Shown here piece by piece: positions 1 to 11,374 of a DNA stretch of 64,000 bases. Location: NCBI GenBank assembly GCA_037367405.1, contig JAZKJV010003266.1, positions 62,001-126,000 of the forward strand, written 5' to 3'. The stretch is from Ottelia alismoides (Eukaryota; Streptophyta; Magnoliopsida; Alismatales; Hydrocharitaceae). Numbering within the stretch: position 1 is the stretch's first letter; the number at the start of each line of letters is the position of its first letter. Made by a program: the position numbers and the translations under genes. The notes below the pieces were generated by a model. It worked only from the letters and a program-made list of their open reading frames with translations. It had not been told where the DNA came from and searched no databases.

Positions 1-152
1 TTAATAAACGTTAATTCATAGTTTTGGGACTTAATTTACTTATTCTGTAATGTGGGTTAATTTCTGATCAACCGAGGATTTTGAGTGGTCAATTCAGCGA
101 CTGGATCTCTCGCCTTGTGAGATTTCTGACCCTCGATTCTCTCACATTATCA
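1..152 (+). mobile_element. 3' end of a plus-strand Athila-type LTR
   Basis: Bases about 50-150 resemble the last 130 bases of the element D LTR (14760-14873): GTGGGTTAATT, then a degenerate GATCAACCG, GCGAC and CGCCTTGTG series, ending ATTATCA. The following sequence is not a primer-binding site but the middle of a minus-strand LTR, so this is most simply the 3' LTR end of an element that inserted into that LTR. The rest of the element lies left of the window. Confidence 0.6.
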
Positions 153-3100
153 TTAGGCAATAAAGCACACAATAAAGCATTTGTAATTTTTATTAAGGTT
201 AAATACACTAAAAAATCAGAAACAAAAATATTTTTACGTTTTTCAAATATTGAAGTATTTTAGGTGTTTTTTGGATTTTTTATAATTTTTATATGATTTT
301 ATAAAAATCAAATAAGGTTAAAGCAATGAAACAATATGCAACGAGGACAATATTATAAATTGAAAATAGTTGAAGTACCCTAATGTCTTGGATATGAATT
401 TTATGAGAAAGTATGAAGAAAATGCTACAGATAGGAATCGAAATTCTATTTTTTTTATTTTTCTAGAATTTTAGTGATTTTTATAAGTTTGTGAAAGATT
501 TGAGATTTTTAGGGTTTTTAGGATTGACTTTCGAGATATAAACACGTACTGAAAGTAAAACACAGACACAAAAAACAAATACTATTTTTTGGAATTTTCA
601 CACATTTTTTATAATTTTTATGTATTTTCTAAAATAAACAGGAATTTTTTTTGGGGGTTTTTGATTTTTAGAAAATAAACGATAACACAAAATTAATCCT
701 AAAAATCATAATAAATATTACACGTTAGTAGGGGCTCACAGTAATATTTTGGTAATTTTTGGACTTATTTTGGTAATTATTTAAGTAAAAGCAAGACACA
801 CTGATTGTAAGGACCTAGTTACAATTATATTAAAGTTCATAATCCAATTAATAATGCAAACAAGAAGCTCAGGGCCAATAGTGCAAAATGTCTAGGGTAT
901 TCATGCACATGTGCAATAAACCACGCAGAGGGGCCTATATGCAAATGTTAGAAAACTTTCATTAAGAGTTTAACATAGATTAAGTCCAAGGCAGAATATG
1001 CAAATACGCCACACAATAACGTGGGACGACACGTGAGTTCATACTTAAAGGACTGAAATGTAAATATATAAAACTATGAGGTTCTGACTGCAAATATTTA
1101 CACTTACAATTTTATTTACTGGACTAACTAATAAAGCATAAAAGTATAGGATAAAAGATGCAAGATTCCCTGAGCACATGAGACACACGTGATGGCTCTG
1201 ACGGTCCTGATCACCCCCTGCAAAAAGATCTGATGGCTGGAAGAATGTTGGGGATGTGTAGCAGGATCTGGCTTGTCAGCCTGATCCAACGATCTGAAAA
1301 GCTGCAGTGACGGTCGGCTCAGATTAAAACTGGTGCTCTGCTCCTCATCCAACGATGGCGAAAGATGGTGGATGAACTGATGGGTGGCGAGCTTTGATCG
1401 GGAACTGGTGCTAATCTGTTGGGCTGATCGAGCCTCCAAATGGTCCAGCACCTCTAAAGGGGTGCTCCGCATCGAATGCCGGAGGTAGATCAACTGAATG
1501 ATGGTCGGATTGCTGGGATAAAGGAACTCCACCTGGAGCCGCTCTGCCGAGCAACTGGACGTCCAACAAATGCTCCTATCGTATGAAGATATCTGCAAAT
1601 AAAAGATATGAACCGGGGCTACGCTTCGGTCCAGATTATTGAAGCTGGAGATGAAAGAAGCGAGGGTGGATGGGAGTCGATCTCTGGTGTCGGTGGTAAA
1701 AGGAGATCTTGGCCTTAATCTCAACCTTAGGTTCGAGGCCAAGGATGATCAGGCTGTTGTGCGAGATGGGGTGTTCGTCGAGGGGTCGATCGATGCGGGT
1801 GTGAGGATGAGACGGGGCTCCGACCAGGTGGACAGAGCAAATGAACTGCAGTGGAGAGAAATGGATGAATCAAAAGAGTCGGAGGCTTGGAACTCGTTCC
1901 TAGGTCATAACCTCAATCATGTTGCAGCAGGCAGGGACGCTGGATGCGTCGGAGAGCTCCGGCCACGTAGCTGAGCTGCGGGTACATGACACCAAACCTC
2001 GATCCAAAGTCGCCCTCCGGTTGTTGCCACTCAACTAAAGGAGACTAGGGGTAAAGGAAGGGGTGAGGCACGAGCTGCTGAACCATGGAGGCGGAAGAAG
2101 ATGTTATATAGGATGCCCAAGGGTCTAGAAGAATCGGGAAAAGGAGCGCAACCCTAAGGCGATCCGATCCTCCCTAGGGATCTGCTAGAATCACGGATCC
2201 TATGAGAGGAATCGGGCGGTGGAATCGAGGAGAAAGAATGCCTGACTGGATTAAGAAAAATAAGAGAGGCAGCTCCGGCAAGTAGACAATTGGGTCAGGT
2301 CAGCTAGGAAGGAGACGTTGACCTGGGTCAACATTCTAACGTGGACCAATCAGAAGGGGCCTAGGATATGGACAAAATACGCTATAGGATAAAATAGAGG
2401 AGAAATAAAGATAATTACATTAAAATTAATAAGTGAAATTAAATGAAAAAAATGAATAAAATGGAAAATGTTTATTTTTCAAGGAATTTTTATGTGATTT
2501 TTAATTATTTTTATGAAAAATTATTTCATGCATATACAATATATAATAGTATATACATGTATAATATACCTATGTATTATGTACACTTATTTTTATTTTG
2601 TTATTTTTACCAAAATACCCCAATTTTATATTTTATTTATTTTGATGATAATTTTAGAAATACAAAATAATTTTTATTTTAATTTTAGAGCTTATTTACC
2701 GGTATAGAATAAATAGTGAGTGCGAGATATATACCAGGATATTGTACAATGAAAGAGAGATTTAATTCTTATTTTTATTTGATTTTTCTAATTTTTATTT
2801 TCCTTTTATATTAGGGTAAAATGGGGCTGCCCCCATGGGAAGAGCTAACTTGGCTCCTCCCGCATCATTTCACTCCCCTTTTAATTTTTTTTCGAAATTT
2901 CTTCCGTGGATTTTCATCAATATATCCCTATAATATGTTATTTAAATTTCACGTGAAACAGAGACTCCTACGGCCTCCATCCAGAAGGGTCATTTTTAGC
3001 AATTCTGTTACCGTTAAAAAATGACTGTATGGATGGAGGCCGTACGAGTCTATGTTTCGCACGAAATTTTAGTAGCATAATATAGGGATATAGTGATGAA

Positions 3101-3588
3101 TATTTACAGAAGAAATTTTCAAAAAAAATGAAAAAATCAAGCGAAATAGCGCGGGGGGAGCCAAGTTAGCTCCCCCCAGGGGACAACCCCATTTAACCCT
3201 TTATATTATTTCTAGAAATATATATATATATAAATAAGTAGGTAATAATAATTATTTTATTTAATTTTATCAAAAATAGTTATTTATACATATAGGCAGT
3301 ATGTACAACATAAAGTTGGCCCTGTCTCTCTTTACTTATTTTATTTGACGATCAGGTCACGACTTGACCTTCTCTTAGGGTTCGGATCACCCTGTATTTA
3401 TTTTAAATACCTCCTTAATTTTTCTTTTCCTTTATTCTTTTATTTTTACACAAATACATGTTAATTATGCAATATTAACAGATGCATACTAAATGTTATG
3501 TTGTTATATTTACACCTATTTACATGCTACTTTGCTAAGATAAATGGCTAAAATAAAAGAATAAGGAGTGAGAATAAGGGATTCATCA
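153..3588 (-). mobile_element. Partial Athila-type LTR (G), minus orientation
   Basis: This has the same internal order as the B and E LTRs: an AT-rich start, a block of spaced TGCAAA-type motifs (about 830-1110), a GC-rich block (about 1190-2340), the GTTGACC/GGTCAAC plus GTGGACCAAT module (2317-2350), an AT-rich tail, and a terminus ending GGGATTCATCA at 3588. Its first few hundred bases are lost behind the insertion ending at 152, and a foldback element sits at 2814-3199. No polypurine tract follows 3588, so it may be a solo LTR. The frames inside it (1128-1742 minus, 1639-1974 plus) have no recognisable domain and are not called as genes. Confidence 0.65.
2814..3199. mobile_element. Foldback MITE 1 with 9-bp TSD
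   Basis: A 386-bp near-palindrome. It begins GGGTAAAATGGGGCTGCC and its other end, reverse-complemented, begins GGGTTAAATGGGG. Both ends carry an AGCTAACTTGGCTCC block. The centre has AGACTCCTACGGCCTCCATC against its complement. It is flanked by perfect 9-bp direct repeats TTTATATTA at 2805-2813 and 3200-3208. A 9-bp duplication is typical of the Mutator superfamily. It has no coding capacity. It lies inside LTR G and is therefore younger than that LTR. Confidence 0.85.
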
Positions 3589-3908
3589 CTGCCCTGCCCC
3601 ATTTTTTTTATCAATTTTTATTTTTTTTGAAAAATATCGTAATGTATATTCGTCCCTATATCCCTCCTATATGCCATTTGATTTTTTTCAGAAACAGAGA
3701 CTCCTACGGCCTCCATCCGGATAGGGTAGATTTTAAAAATCCTGTGATCGTTAAAAAAACGACTATTAGGATGGCAACCGTAGAGTCTCTATTTCTGACG
3801 AAATTCGAATGGCATATAGGAGGGATATAGAGATGAATATACATGGTGATATTTTTCCAAAAAATAAAAAATTGCGAAAAATGGGGGTGGTGGCAGCCCT
3901 ATTTTTTC
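3589..3908. mobile_element. Foldback MITE 2 (same core as MITE 1)
   Basis: Inverted repeat with the core AGACTCCTACGGCCTCCATC near 3696 and a degenerate complement near 3770-3795, embedded in arms around CCTCCTATATGCCATTTGA and its complement. The outer left end is missing and it abuts the LTR end at 3588. The right end near 3908 is shortened relative to MITE 4. No TSD was found, so the boundaries are approximate. Confidence 0.7.
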
Positions 3909-3936
3909 CTATATATCTCTCTATGTATGTGTGTGT

Positions 3937-3937
3937 C

Positions 3938-3968
<31 letters not shown>

Positions 3969-3969
3969 G
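3937..3969. repeat. (TA)n-(GA)n microsatellite
   Basis: A short run of TA dinucleotides is followed directly by a run of GA dinucleotides, between MITE 2 and MITE 3. Confidence 0.9.
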
Positions 3970-3998
3970 GATAGGGAGTATGCACCCACGTGCATGTA

Positions 3999-4322
3999 AT
4001 TTTACATGCACCCGAGCTTATAACTTCTATTTTTTATATTTTTTTCAAAAATAGCATCATGTATATTCATATATATCCCTACTGTATGTCATTCCAATTT
4101 CATCAGAAATAGAGACTCCTATGCCCTCCATCTATAACATGTCGATTACAACAATTCTAAGATCGTTAAAATTACATGTTTTAGATGAAGAGCATAGGAG
4201 TCTCAGTTTCTGATAAAATTGGAATGGCATACAGTATATATATATATATATTAATATACATGTGCTATTTTTGAAAATAAAAATAAAAAAGTAGAAGTTA
4301 TAAGCTGGGGTGCATGTAAAAT
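3999..4322. mobile_element. Foldback MITE 3 (distinct ends, shared core)
   Basis: The left arm begins ATTTTACATGCACCC followed by GCTTATAACTTCTA. The right arm carries the complement and ends GGTGCATGTAAAAT. The core has GAGACTCCTATGCCCTCCAT and an inverted copy near 4180-4205, related to the MITE 1, 2 and 4 core. The terminal sequences differ from MITE 1 and MITE 4. No TSD was identified. Confidence 0.7.
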
Positions 4323-5499
4323 AGGAGGCGAGTAGGCAAAAAGCTGCTACAAGGTTTGCAGGTGCGAAGCCGAAAAGTCCTAGAAGAAGGCAAAGAAGGT
4401 AGGTGACGCAGGCATACCCGACTGACTCCTAGCTGTCGATATCAGCTCCTTAGCTAATTGAATAAGACCCTCGACGCTTCCATGACGACAATAGGATATA
4501 CCCATAGCAGTCATGGTATATTAGAGTGTGGTCTCACTTTCTGAACGGAAGAAAAAAGAGCCCTTTTCACATCACAGGAATGGAGGCAGCCAATAATGAC
4601 AATTTGTGGTCAGTGTCCTAGTGGATAAATCTATTTGTGCCTCACATTTCCATGCCATGAAAATGGGTTATGCCATATAGGGAGCAGGCGGCGGGAAACT
4701 AGCTGTCGATGTCTCGACTGGCTTGAAAGTCACTTGCTTGGCTGTCAGACGGGGAAGTGAGCATTCTGCTTTTTTCTGGTTACGACGACGTCGAGTTGGC
4801 GGCTCCATTAACAAGTAATCCAAATGTGGGGGGCTTTGGTCAGGGGGATGCTGAAATAGTTCTTCAAGATCCATTACGTGTCCAAGGTCTTTCCTTATAT
4901 TGAACTCTTGAACAACCGCTTTCCAGTTGCCGGCGCTCGGGATTCCTCAGATAGTAGCTCCGCGGGCCCCTCCGCATCAGGGGCTGAAAAAGTACAAAGC
5001 GGGTGAGGTTATACGCGAAAGGGAATACTGTCCTAGAGTTCGCGATAGTAGTTTGCAGGGTTTCACATCCCAGACACCTATACCCACCCGGTTTGACAGT
5101 CGCGGATTATTTGATTGGGGGTTCATCAGTCTTGCTAAAGATTAGAAGCAAGAAAGTAGCCTTCTTTGACTATGTGCTATAACTTGAACTTTCCTAAACT
5201 TCCACCCAAAGTGGGGCGCCCAAGAGCTTGCATCAGAATATATGCTCGATTAATCCGCTACCCAGGAAAACAAGAGCTGACAGCCCTTTTCACTATCAAA
5301 AGGGGGAAGGTTACTGATTGACATGCCAGCAGGGTCGACGAATATTCGAAAGAAGTTTCGCTGTTTGCTAGCTAGTGGCATTAGCCTCTGAGGCAGGTGC
5401 GAAGAGTAGAGCGACACATTCAACGAGGCGGAACGGAGAGAAAGCCTACTTCTTTTCTGGGAATGGGCATGCATCTGGGTGCATAATCCCTATTCTCAT
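4323..5499. other. Island of different composition, possibly organelle-derived
   Basis: About 1.2 kb with more balanced base composition and none of the LTR or MITE motifs seen around it. The style (for example AGCAAGAAAGTAGCC, and mixed short open frames with no polyA or low-complexity stretches) resembles plant mitochondrial intergenic DNA, but I recognise no mitochondrial gene. Small frames exist (4668-4874 minus, 68 codons; 4927-5145 plus, 72 codons) without a domain I can name. The call rests on contrast with the flanks. A fragment of nuclear unique DNA is the alternative. Confidence 0.3.
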
Positions 5500-5944
5500 A
5501 TACATACATACATACATACATACATACATACATACATACATACATACATACATACATACATACATACATACATACATACATACATACATACATACATACA
5601 TACATACATCCATCCATCCATCCATCCATACATACATACATACATACATACATACACATACAGACACATACATACACACACACACATACATACATACATA
5701 CATACATACATACATACATACATACATACATACATACATACATACATACATACATACATACATACATACATACATACATACATACATACATACATACATA
5801 CATACATACATACATACATACATACATACATACATACATACATACATACATACATACATACATACATACATACATACATACATACACACACACACATACA
5901 TACATACATACATACATACATACATAAATACATACATACATACA
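5500..5944. repeat. (TACA)n microsatellite, about 445 bp
   Basis: More than 100 tandem TACA units, interrupted by a CATC run near 5609-5628 and CA-rich interruptions near 5653-5690 and 5882-5896. The four-base period explains the long apparent frames on both strands here (YIHT on one strand, MYVC on the other). They are not genes. Confidence 0.97.
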
Positions 5945-5974
5945 GAGATGGTTGATCCTGATAGAGCCCGAGAT

Positions 5975-6098
5975 TGTGAGAACATGAGAACAGTTAGTCT
6001 GGACCACTAGATTCTGGTCATCTCTCTCCTCTTCCAATCAATAAGTGTGTGGTGACTAGAATCTAGTGGTCCAGACTCATTGTTCTCATGCTCTCACA
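5975..6098. repeat. Short inverted repeat (foldback) beside the B LTR
   Basis: Left arm 5975-6020 and right arm 6053-6098 are near-perfect complements over about 46 bases (TGTGAGAACATGAGAAC against GTTCTCATGCTCTCACA; CTGGACCACTAGATTCT against AGAATCTAGTGGTCCAG), with a roughly 32-base pyrimidine-rich loop. It lies a few bases outside the B LTR start at 6108. It may be a small MITE. No clear TSD was found. Confidence 0.75.
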
Positions 6099-6107
6099 TT
6101 TGAGGAT

Positions 6108-9100
6108 TGATGACCGAGAAATCACCAAGATCCGGGTAAAGGTAAAAACAAGGGTCATTGCGACCCGAGTCTCGGAAATCGATCAACAAGAAAAAGAGAC
6201 CACCAAATAAAAGTAATCAGAAATGAAATCCGAATAAGTGGTCCTCGCTATTTATTTAACCTGGTATAGCGAAAGGTCGAACTCAAGGAGCACGGATTAG
6301 CTCGAAAGAGCCTACGAAATAGTCAAAAAATAAAAAGATAAAATGTATTTTTGGTGGATTTTATGTATTTTTAAATTTTTTTGTATTTTTAATTCTTAAG
6401 AAAATGTAAGAAAAAGCTATAAAGGACACATTCAACAATTTATTAAACACATAAAATCAACTCAGAAAATTCAAATAAAATTATTTTTGTGTTTTTTATG
6501 TTTTTAAGTGTTTTTGGTAATTTTCTCAGAATTTTATAATTTTTAGTTGATTTTCTAAAAATTGAAAAAGGCAAAAATAGTAGAAGAAATGTGCAGTCAG
6601 ATTTGAAAGGCTAATTAAAAATAGATAATAAGCCTATAAAAATCTGAAGGTAATTTTTATGGAAACTAAAAATAAAAACTAAACTACAATAACCAAAATT
6701 GCATTTTTTTTATTTTTTTTAGAATTTTTATTAATTTTTATAAGGTTTTTAGGGTTTTATAGTTTTTATGGGTTTTATAAATCCAAATAGGCTATGAATC
6801 GAACGGAAGCTCAAAAACATCAAAACAAAGAGCACCTAATGTTTTTGGAATTTTTAGATAGGTTTTTATATTTTTAGTTGATTTTATATTTCAAACAGGG
6901 ACAAAAATGAGTGTTTTTGAATTTTTAAAAATAGCAACAATAATGAAAATGTTCCAAAAAAATTGTAAAATTTTTACACAGTGGCAGGGGCCACATACCC
7001 ATCACTTGATTTGGAGTTTATTTGGTATTTTATTCGACAATTACAAGGTACACAGCACACAGGGACTAAAGTGCAAAGAAACAAAGTTTCAGGGCCAAAC
7101 AGATAGCATGTGTAAAAATTTTGGGGCCGATGTTGCAAAAAATCCAAAACACACGAGGCAAGCACGTGATTTGCATTTACAAGGACCAAAGTGTCATTCC
7201 TATTTAAAAAGATATAAACAGTATCAACTCCAAACTACAGGGTAAACTATGCAAAAGTTCCACACAATCTCATGTCGAAGCATGTGTTCCACACAAAGAG
7301 GGACTAATTTGCAAAAAAAAATAAACAACGGGTCCAAGATGCAAATTTTAAAAAATAAAAACAACTGAAACTAATATTTACATGACTGAAAATAGATGCG
7401 AAGATAAAGAGGGCCTAAGTGATATTTACCCTCGTTATTAATGATCCACGGTTGAAGAGGTGCCACGTGTGTAGAATTGACGACGCCCCTTCGTTGATCA
7501 ACGCTACATATGAGATCTGGAGCTAGATCCAACGGCTGCAAGCTCCCCAGGCACGAACGGTGACGATCAAAACTGGTGCTAGGGCTCTATCCAACGGCGG
7601 AGGAAGATCCTCGAGGAACAGGTCACCGACGACTTTCGTCGGCCAAATGCGTGCGCAGGGGACCTCCTCAGGTGCTGCGGAGGTGGGAGAATCGACGAGG
7701 GAGCTCGTACGCAGCTGGTGGTGTGCTCAGATGGGGCCGGAGACGTCGGAGAAGCTCCGGCGACGGAGGGGAGCAGGAGCACTTGTGCCTGACCGGTTGG
7801 ACTCCCAGATGGGGTCCTTCTTCGATGAGACCTGTACGGAAAGAATGCTGGGTCGAGGGCAAAGTGCCTCGACCCGGTTATGGGCGAAGTGGGTGGTCGG
7901 GTGAGTCGGGGCGTTGGTCTCCGGCGAGCGGCGACGGAGGAGACCCGGGTTTCCTATTCCGTGACGAACTAGGATGATCAGAGGGACGTAGAAGGTGGAG
8001 AGGAGTCTCGTGAAGATGATGCAGGGGTCAGATGGGTGAATGGGTGATCGGAGCGGGGCGAAACGACTGGCGAAGGCCGGCGACGCAAAATCGCAAAATG
8101 GAAATGGAAGCTACTCTAGATGATATCGAGGCTACCTGATGATCGCGGACGTTTGTGCTGTAGGTGGGTGACTTCCTGGGGCCCTTGCCTCAATGGAGAA
8201 ACGTCTCCAGAGGCTCGAGCTCCTTCGGGCGGAGCACGGCGGTGAGAACCACCGGACCAGGGGATAGTGCGCTCCAATCCTCGCTGCAACGCCTCCTAGG
8301 GCTTGCTGTTACTCAAGGCTAGAAGACGGAGGTCCTGGGAGTATGAAATGGTTGCCGAAGGTACATCAAATGGCGGAGTAAGACGAAGCTATATACTGGC
8401 AGGGATCCAGCAAAGACGGAGTTGGGCAGACAATTTTGGTGCACGGATCCCTAAGAAGATTCCCGGGCGTGGATTAGGGATGTATCATCGATATTCGGAG
8501 CCCGAGGTTTGGGTTAATGATGGTAGGATTGTGTTTGGAAAAATGGGAGAAGATCGGGTTGGGGCACAGATCCGGGCGAAGTGGTCCAGGGGGGGCAGTT
8601 GACCGGTGGTCAACGTTCCCCCGTGGACCAATGAGAAATCAAGGATTTGAAAATTCAAAATAAAATATAAGGAAATTTTATTTCAAAATATTTACAAAAT
8701 AAAAAATGTTTATTTTTTTCAAAGAATTTTTCAGTGATTTTTATTTATTTTTTTGAAAAATAAATAATGTATATACATTATAGTACTATTATATACATGT
8801 ATATTTACAAATGTATTTTTGATTTTTATTTTTAATTGTTTATTTTTGTACAAATATTCTAATTTTATATTTTATTTATTTACATCATAAAATATAGTAT
8901 ATAAAAAGATTTTTTATTGATGTTTATTAATTATTTACAAAGGTGAAATAAATACATCTTTTATTTTATGTATATGGTATATGTACACTGAAGAGAGAGA
9001 AAGTATTTATTTTTATTTTTCATTTATTTTTTCTATTTTTATTTTATTGTTATAAATATTTACAAAATAGGGGGAACACATAAATATTTTTATTTTTAGA

Positions 9101-9415
9101 AAATAAAATATGTACACAAAGAGGGGTATTTACACAATGTTGAGTTTTCCTATCTCTCTCTACTTATTTTATTTTGCGGTCAGGCCCTTGTGGAGCCTTC
9201 CCTTGGGTTCAAGTCACTCAATATTTATTCTAAATATTTCCCTCTTTTCTTTATTTCTTTATTAATTTATTTTTGTGCAAAAACAAGCTAATTATGGCTA
9301 TTTACATGATGCATGCAGTTTGACAATTTATTATATTTACAGCTAATTACCTGGTATTTTTCCAAGGTTTCTAGCTAAAATAAAGGAATAAAGAGTGATG
9401 AATGGGGATTCATCA
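6108..9415 (-). mobile_element. Element B 3' LTR (3308 bp)
   Basis: Begins TGATGACCGAG and ends GGGGATTCATCA, with TG/CA termini. The first part is AT-rich. Spaced TGCAAA-type motifs lie at about 7040-7430, a GC-rich block at about 7440-8640, the inverted GTTGACC/GGTCAAC at 8598-8614, and GTGGACCAAT at 8623-8632. Frames inside the GC block (7560-7977) are on both strands, lack domains and are not called as genes. The 5 bases before it are AGGAT; the matching flank is lost because the other LTR is truncated. Confidence 0.88.
8598..8632. promoter_or_regulatory. Conserved inverted TTGAC / CCAAT module in B LTR
   Basis: GTTGACCGGTGGTCAAC followed by GTGGACCAAT. The same arrangement occurs in LTR G (2317-2350), LTR E (56527-56560) and, with the CCAAT part reversed, the C 5' LTR (36783-36823). 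TTGAC is the core of the WRKY-factor W-box. Function is inferred from conservation only. Confidence 0.45.
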
Positions 9416-9440
9416 CCCCCTATACTTTACTTTTTCTAGT
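9416..9440 (-). other. Polypurine tract of element B
   Basis: On the minus strand the sequence reads AAAGTATAGGGGG directly before the 3' LTR start TGATGAATCC. This is the plus-strand primer site for reverse transcription. The same AAGTATAGGGGG word recurs in the 3' arms of the hairpins at 10984-11329. Confidence 0.85.
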
Positions 9441-10583
9441 CCCTTAGCAAACACTTATTTGAAAAAGATGTGCAAAAGAGAAAGAAAAGAGGAAAAATCA
9501 AGGTTGATTATTAAACTTTCCTTCATTAAATTGAAATATAGAGCTTAGTCAGACCTTTGGATTATTAATTTGTCGGAACCTTATTTGGACTTAAGCTTAA
9601 AACTTAATAGCCTCTAAGATCCACCAATCTATGGTCAAGACTCCTCAATAAACTAGATCAGAACAAGTCTACATACACAAACGCTAATGACCTTGAATCT
9701 TTCCTTGTACTGTGTAAGTGATATGTAGCTCCCCACCTCATAAGTTACAAAGAAACAACCTCCCACAACCTGGTAACTCTAATGCCTCGGTTTAGCAACT
9801 CTTTCCTCGAGGAGCGGGGTATTCCCTTCTAAGTTCAAGTACAACCGGCTCAAGAACAGGGGGAAGAAGAGAATGGACCATGACCAGTGTAGCCATGTAT
9901 CCTTGGGAGCTCTAACCAGTGTAGCTGAGTCTCCCACCGAAAGCTTCATGAGATGGTCATGTATAACATAAGCTTTGCTTTCTTTGACTATATACACTCT
10001 GGTGGTATATTAAATTTTCAATCCGACCTACCACTTTTTTGGAGTTTTCTTTCTTTGCACATTTTTTTCATGTGCATATGTACAACATATCTACATGGTG
10101 CAGCATATATACATAAGGAGTTTTTCCTCTTGAGCCAGTAGACTATCCCTCTTTTGAAGCTTTGTTGCAACCCACAACTCCTATCTTTAGACTTCATAAC
10201 CACCAGACCAAGTTGAGACGCACTTCCTTCATTATAAGAAGAAGAGAGGTTCCACCTAGAAGTACTACCCTCATATGCTACCCCAAGCCAAAGGAAACTG
10301 CCTCCTCACTACCTCATCCGTGGAGAGCTATGTGTAAAGTGCTGGTGCAAATAAAGCCATTGTCTCTGAGAGTCATGCGTGCGTTGTTAAGTGCTCTACT
10401 TAGTCTCATCAAGATGACATATGCTCATAGCCCAGTGGACTCAAAGAATTAAGCCCCAGTGGACCTGAAAAGTCTTAATCCTAAGCCCTATAAGGTTCCT
10501 CTTATAAGTAGGTGGATTAAGGTCTTAACAAAGCTCCATTTTCCAATTTAATTCTAGGCCAGTTTAAATGTCAACTATGATTT
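9441..10583 (-). other. Conserved 3' untranslated module of element B
   Basis: Non-coding block shared in the same position by B, C (28126-29260), E (57526-58665) and D (19730-20868, plus strand). All carry the word GACTATCCCTCTTTTGAAGC or its complement, a GAGCGGGGTATT-like word and an ACCAGTGTAGC-like word. Small frames here are not conserved between copies. Position between the hairpin array and the PPT suggests an RNA-level role such as packaging or reverse transcription. That is inference. Confidence 0.6.
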
Positions 10584-10589
10584 GGAAAA

Positions 10590-10870
10590 AACTGTTCAAA
10601 TATTTACAAAGACGCACTTTTACAACTTTTTACAATTGTGCAAAATTTTTGAAAAATATTTGAAAACATGGATGTATGCAAAAAATTTACAAAAATCTAC
10701 ATAAGGTTTTTGCAAACTTTTTATTTTCCAAACATTTTACAAAAACTTTGTACTATATACATAATTTTGATATCAAAATATTTACAAAATATTTACACAA
10801 ATCATTTTTACAAACATTTGTGCAAAAATAATTTTTATAAATAGATAGGTATGTGCAAGAAGAATTTTAT
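10590..10870 (-). repeat. Degenerate TTTGCAAAA-type tract, element B
   Basis: Low-complexity run of TTTACAAA, TTTGCAAA and AAATATTTACA words on the plus strand. The same type of tract lies next to the hairpin array in D (19070-19420), C (29590-29940) and E (58670-58950). Confidence 0.7.
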
Positions 10871-10983
10871 GTACAAGGGAAAATTTTTAAATTTTTATGG
10901 GTTTTTAGCCATTTTATTTATTAACGCACTCACACAAAGTATGAGTTATAGCTAAAGTATATATGAAATATATACAACACCCC

Positions 10984-11329
10984 CTATACTTAGCTCGAAC
11001 GATGTCCTCAGAGTGATCAAGAGCGATGAAGAAGACATAACTCGTGCTTAGTTTAGGGAAGTGAAAAGGAATGGTATATACAAAGACGAATCAAAGAATA
11101 GAATGAAGAGGACTCGGTGTTTCCCCCTATACTTAGGATCAAATAATCCTAAGTATAGCAAGCTGTACATGAAGGGAAATCCGAGTGGAAGGATGTACAT
11201 GGTCTACCCCCTATAATTAGGGTAAAATATCCCTAAGTATAGGCAGCAAAACAGAGGTAGAAAGAATGGATAGATACCCGAGAGTCCTACACCCCCCCAT
11301 TCTTAGGGTAAAGTACACCCTAAGTATAG
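10984..11329 (-). repeat. Hairpin array of element B (1 long, 3 short)
   Basis: Long hairpin 10984-11056 (CTATACTTAGC paired with GCTTAGTTTAG, plus an inner GATGTC/GACAT pairing). Short hairpins 11127-11158 (13-bp stem, 6-base loop, arms CTATACTTAGGAT and ATCCTAAGTATAG), 11211-11242 and 11299-11329. In the element's sense each ends in a G-run, so each 3' arm reads AAGTATAGGGG, as in the true PPT at 9416-9440. They lie between the integrase stop and the TTTGCAAAA tract. Confidence 0.88.
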
Positions 11330-11374
11330 CATAATCATAAGATGAGAAAGGGGTGTGGAATAGAGTGATATAGA

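Noticed and set aside
1128..1974. 204- and 111-codon frames near the left end
   Set aside because: They overlap on opposite strands inside the GC-rich block of LTR G, as in the B, C and E LTRs.
5375..6037. Long open frames on both strands (up to 211 codons)
   Set aside because: They translate the TACA microsatellite as four-residue repeats (YIHT, MYVC) and exist in several frames at once.
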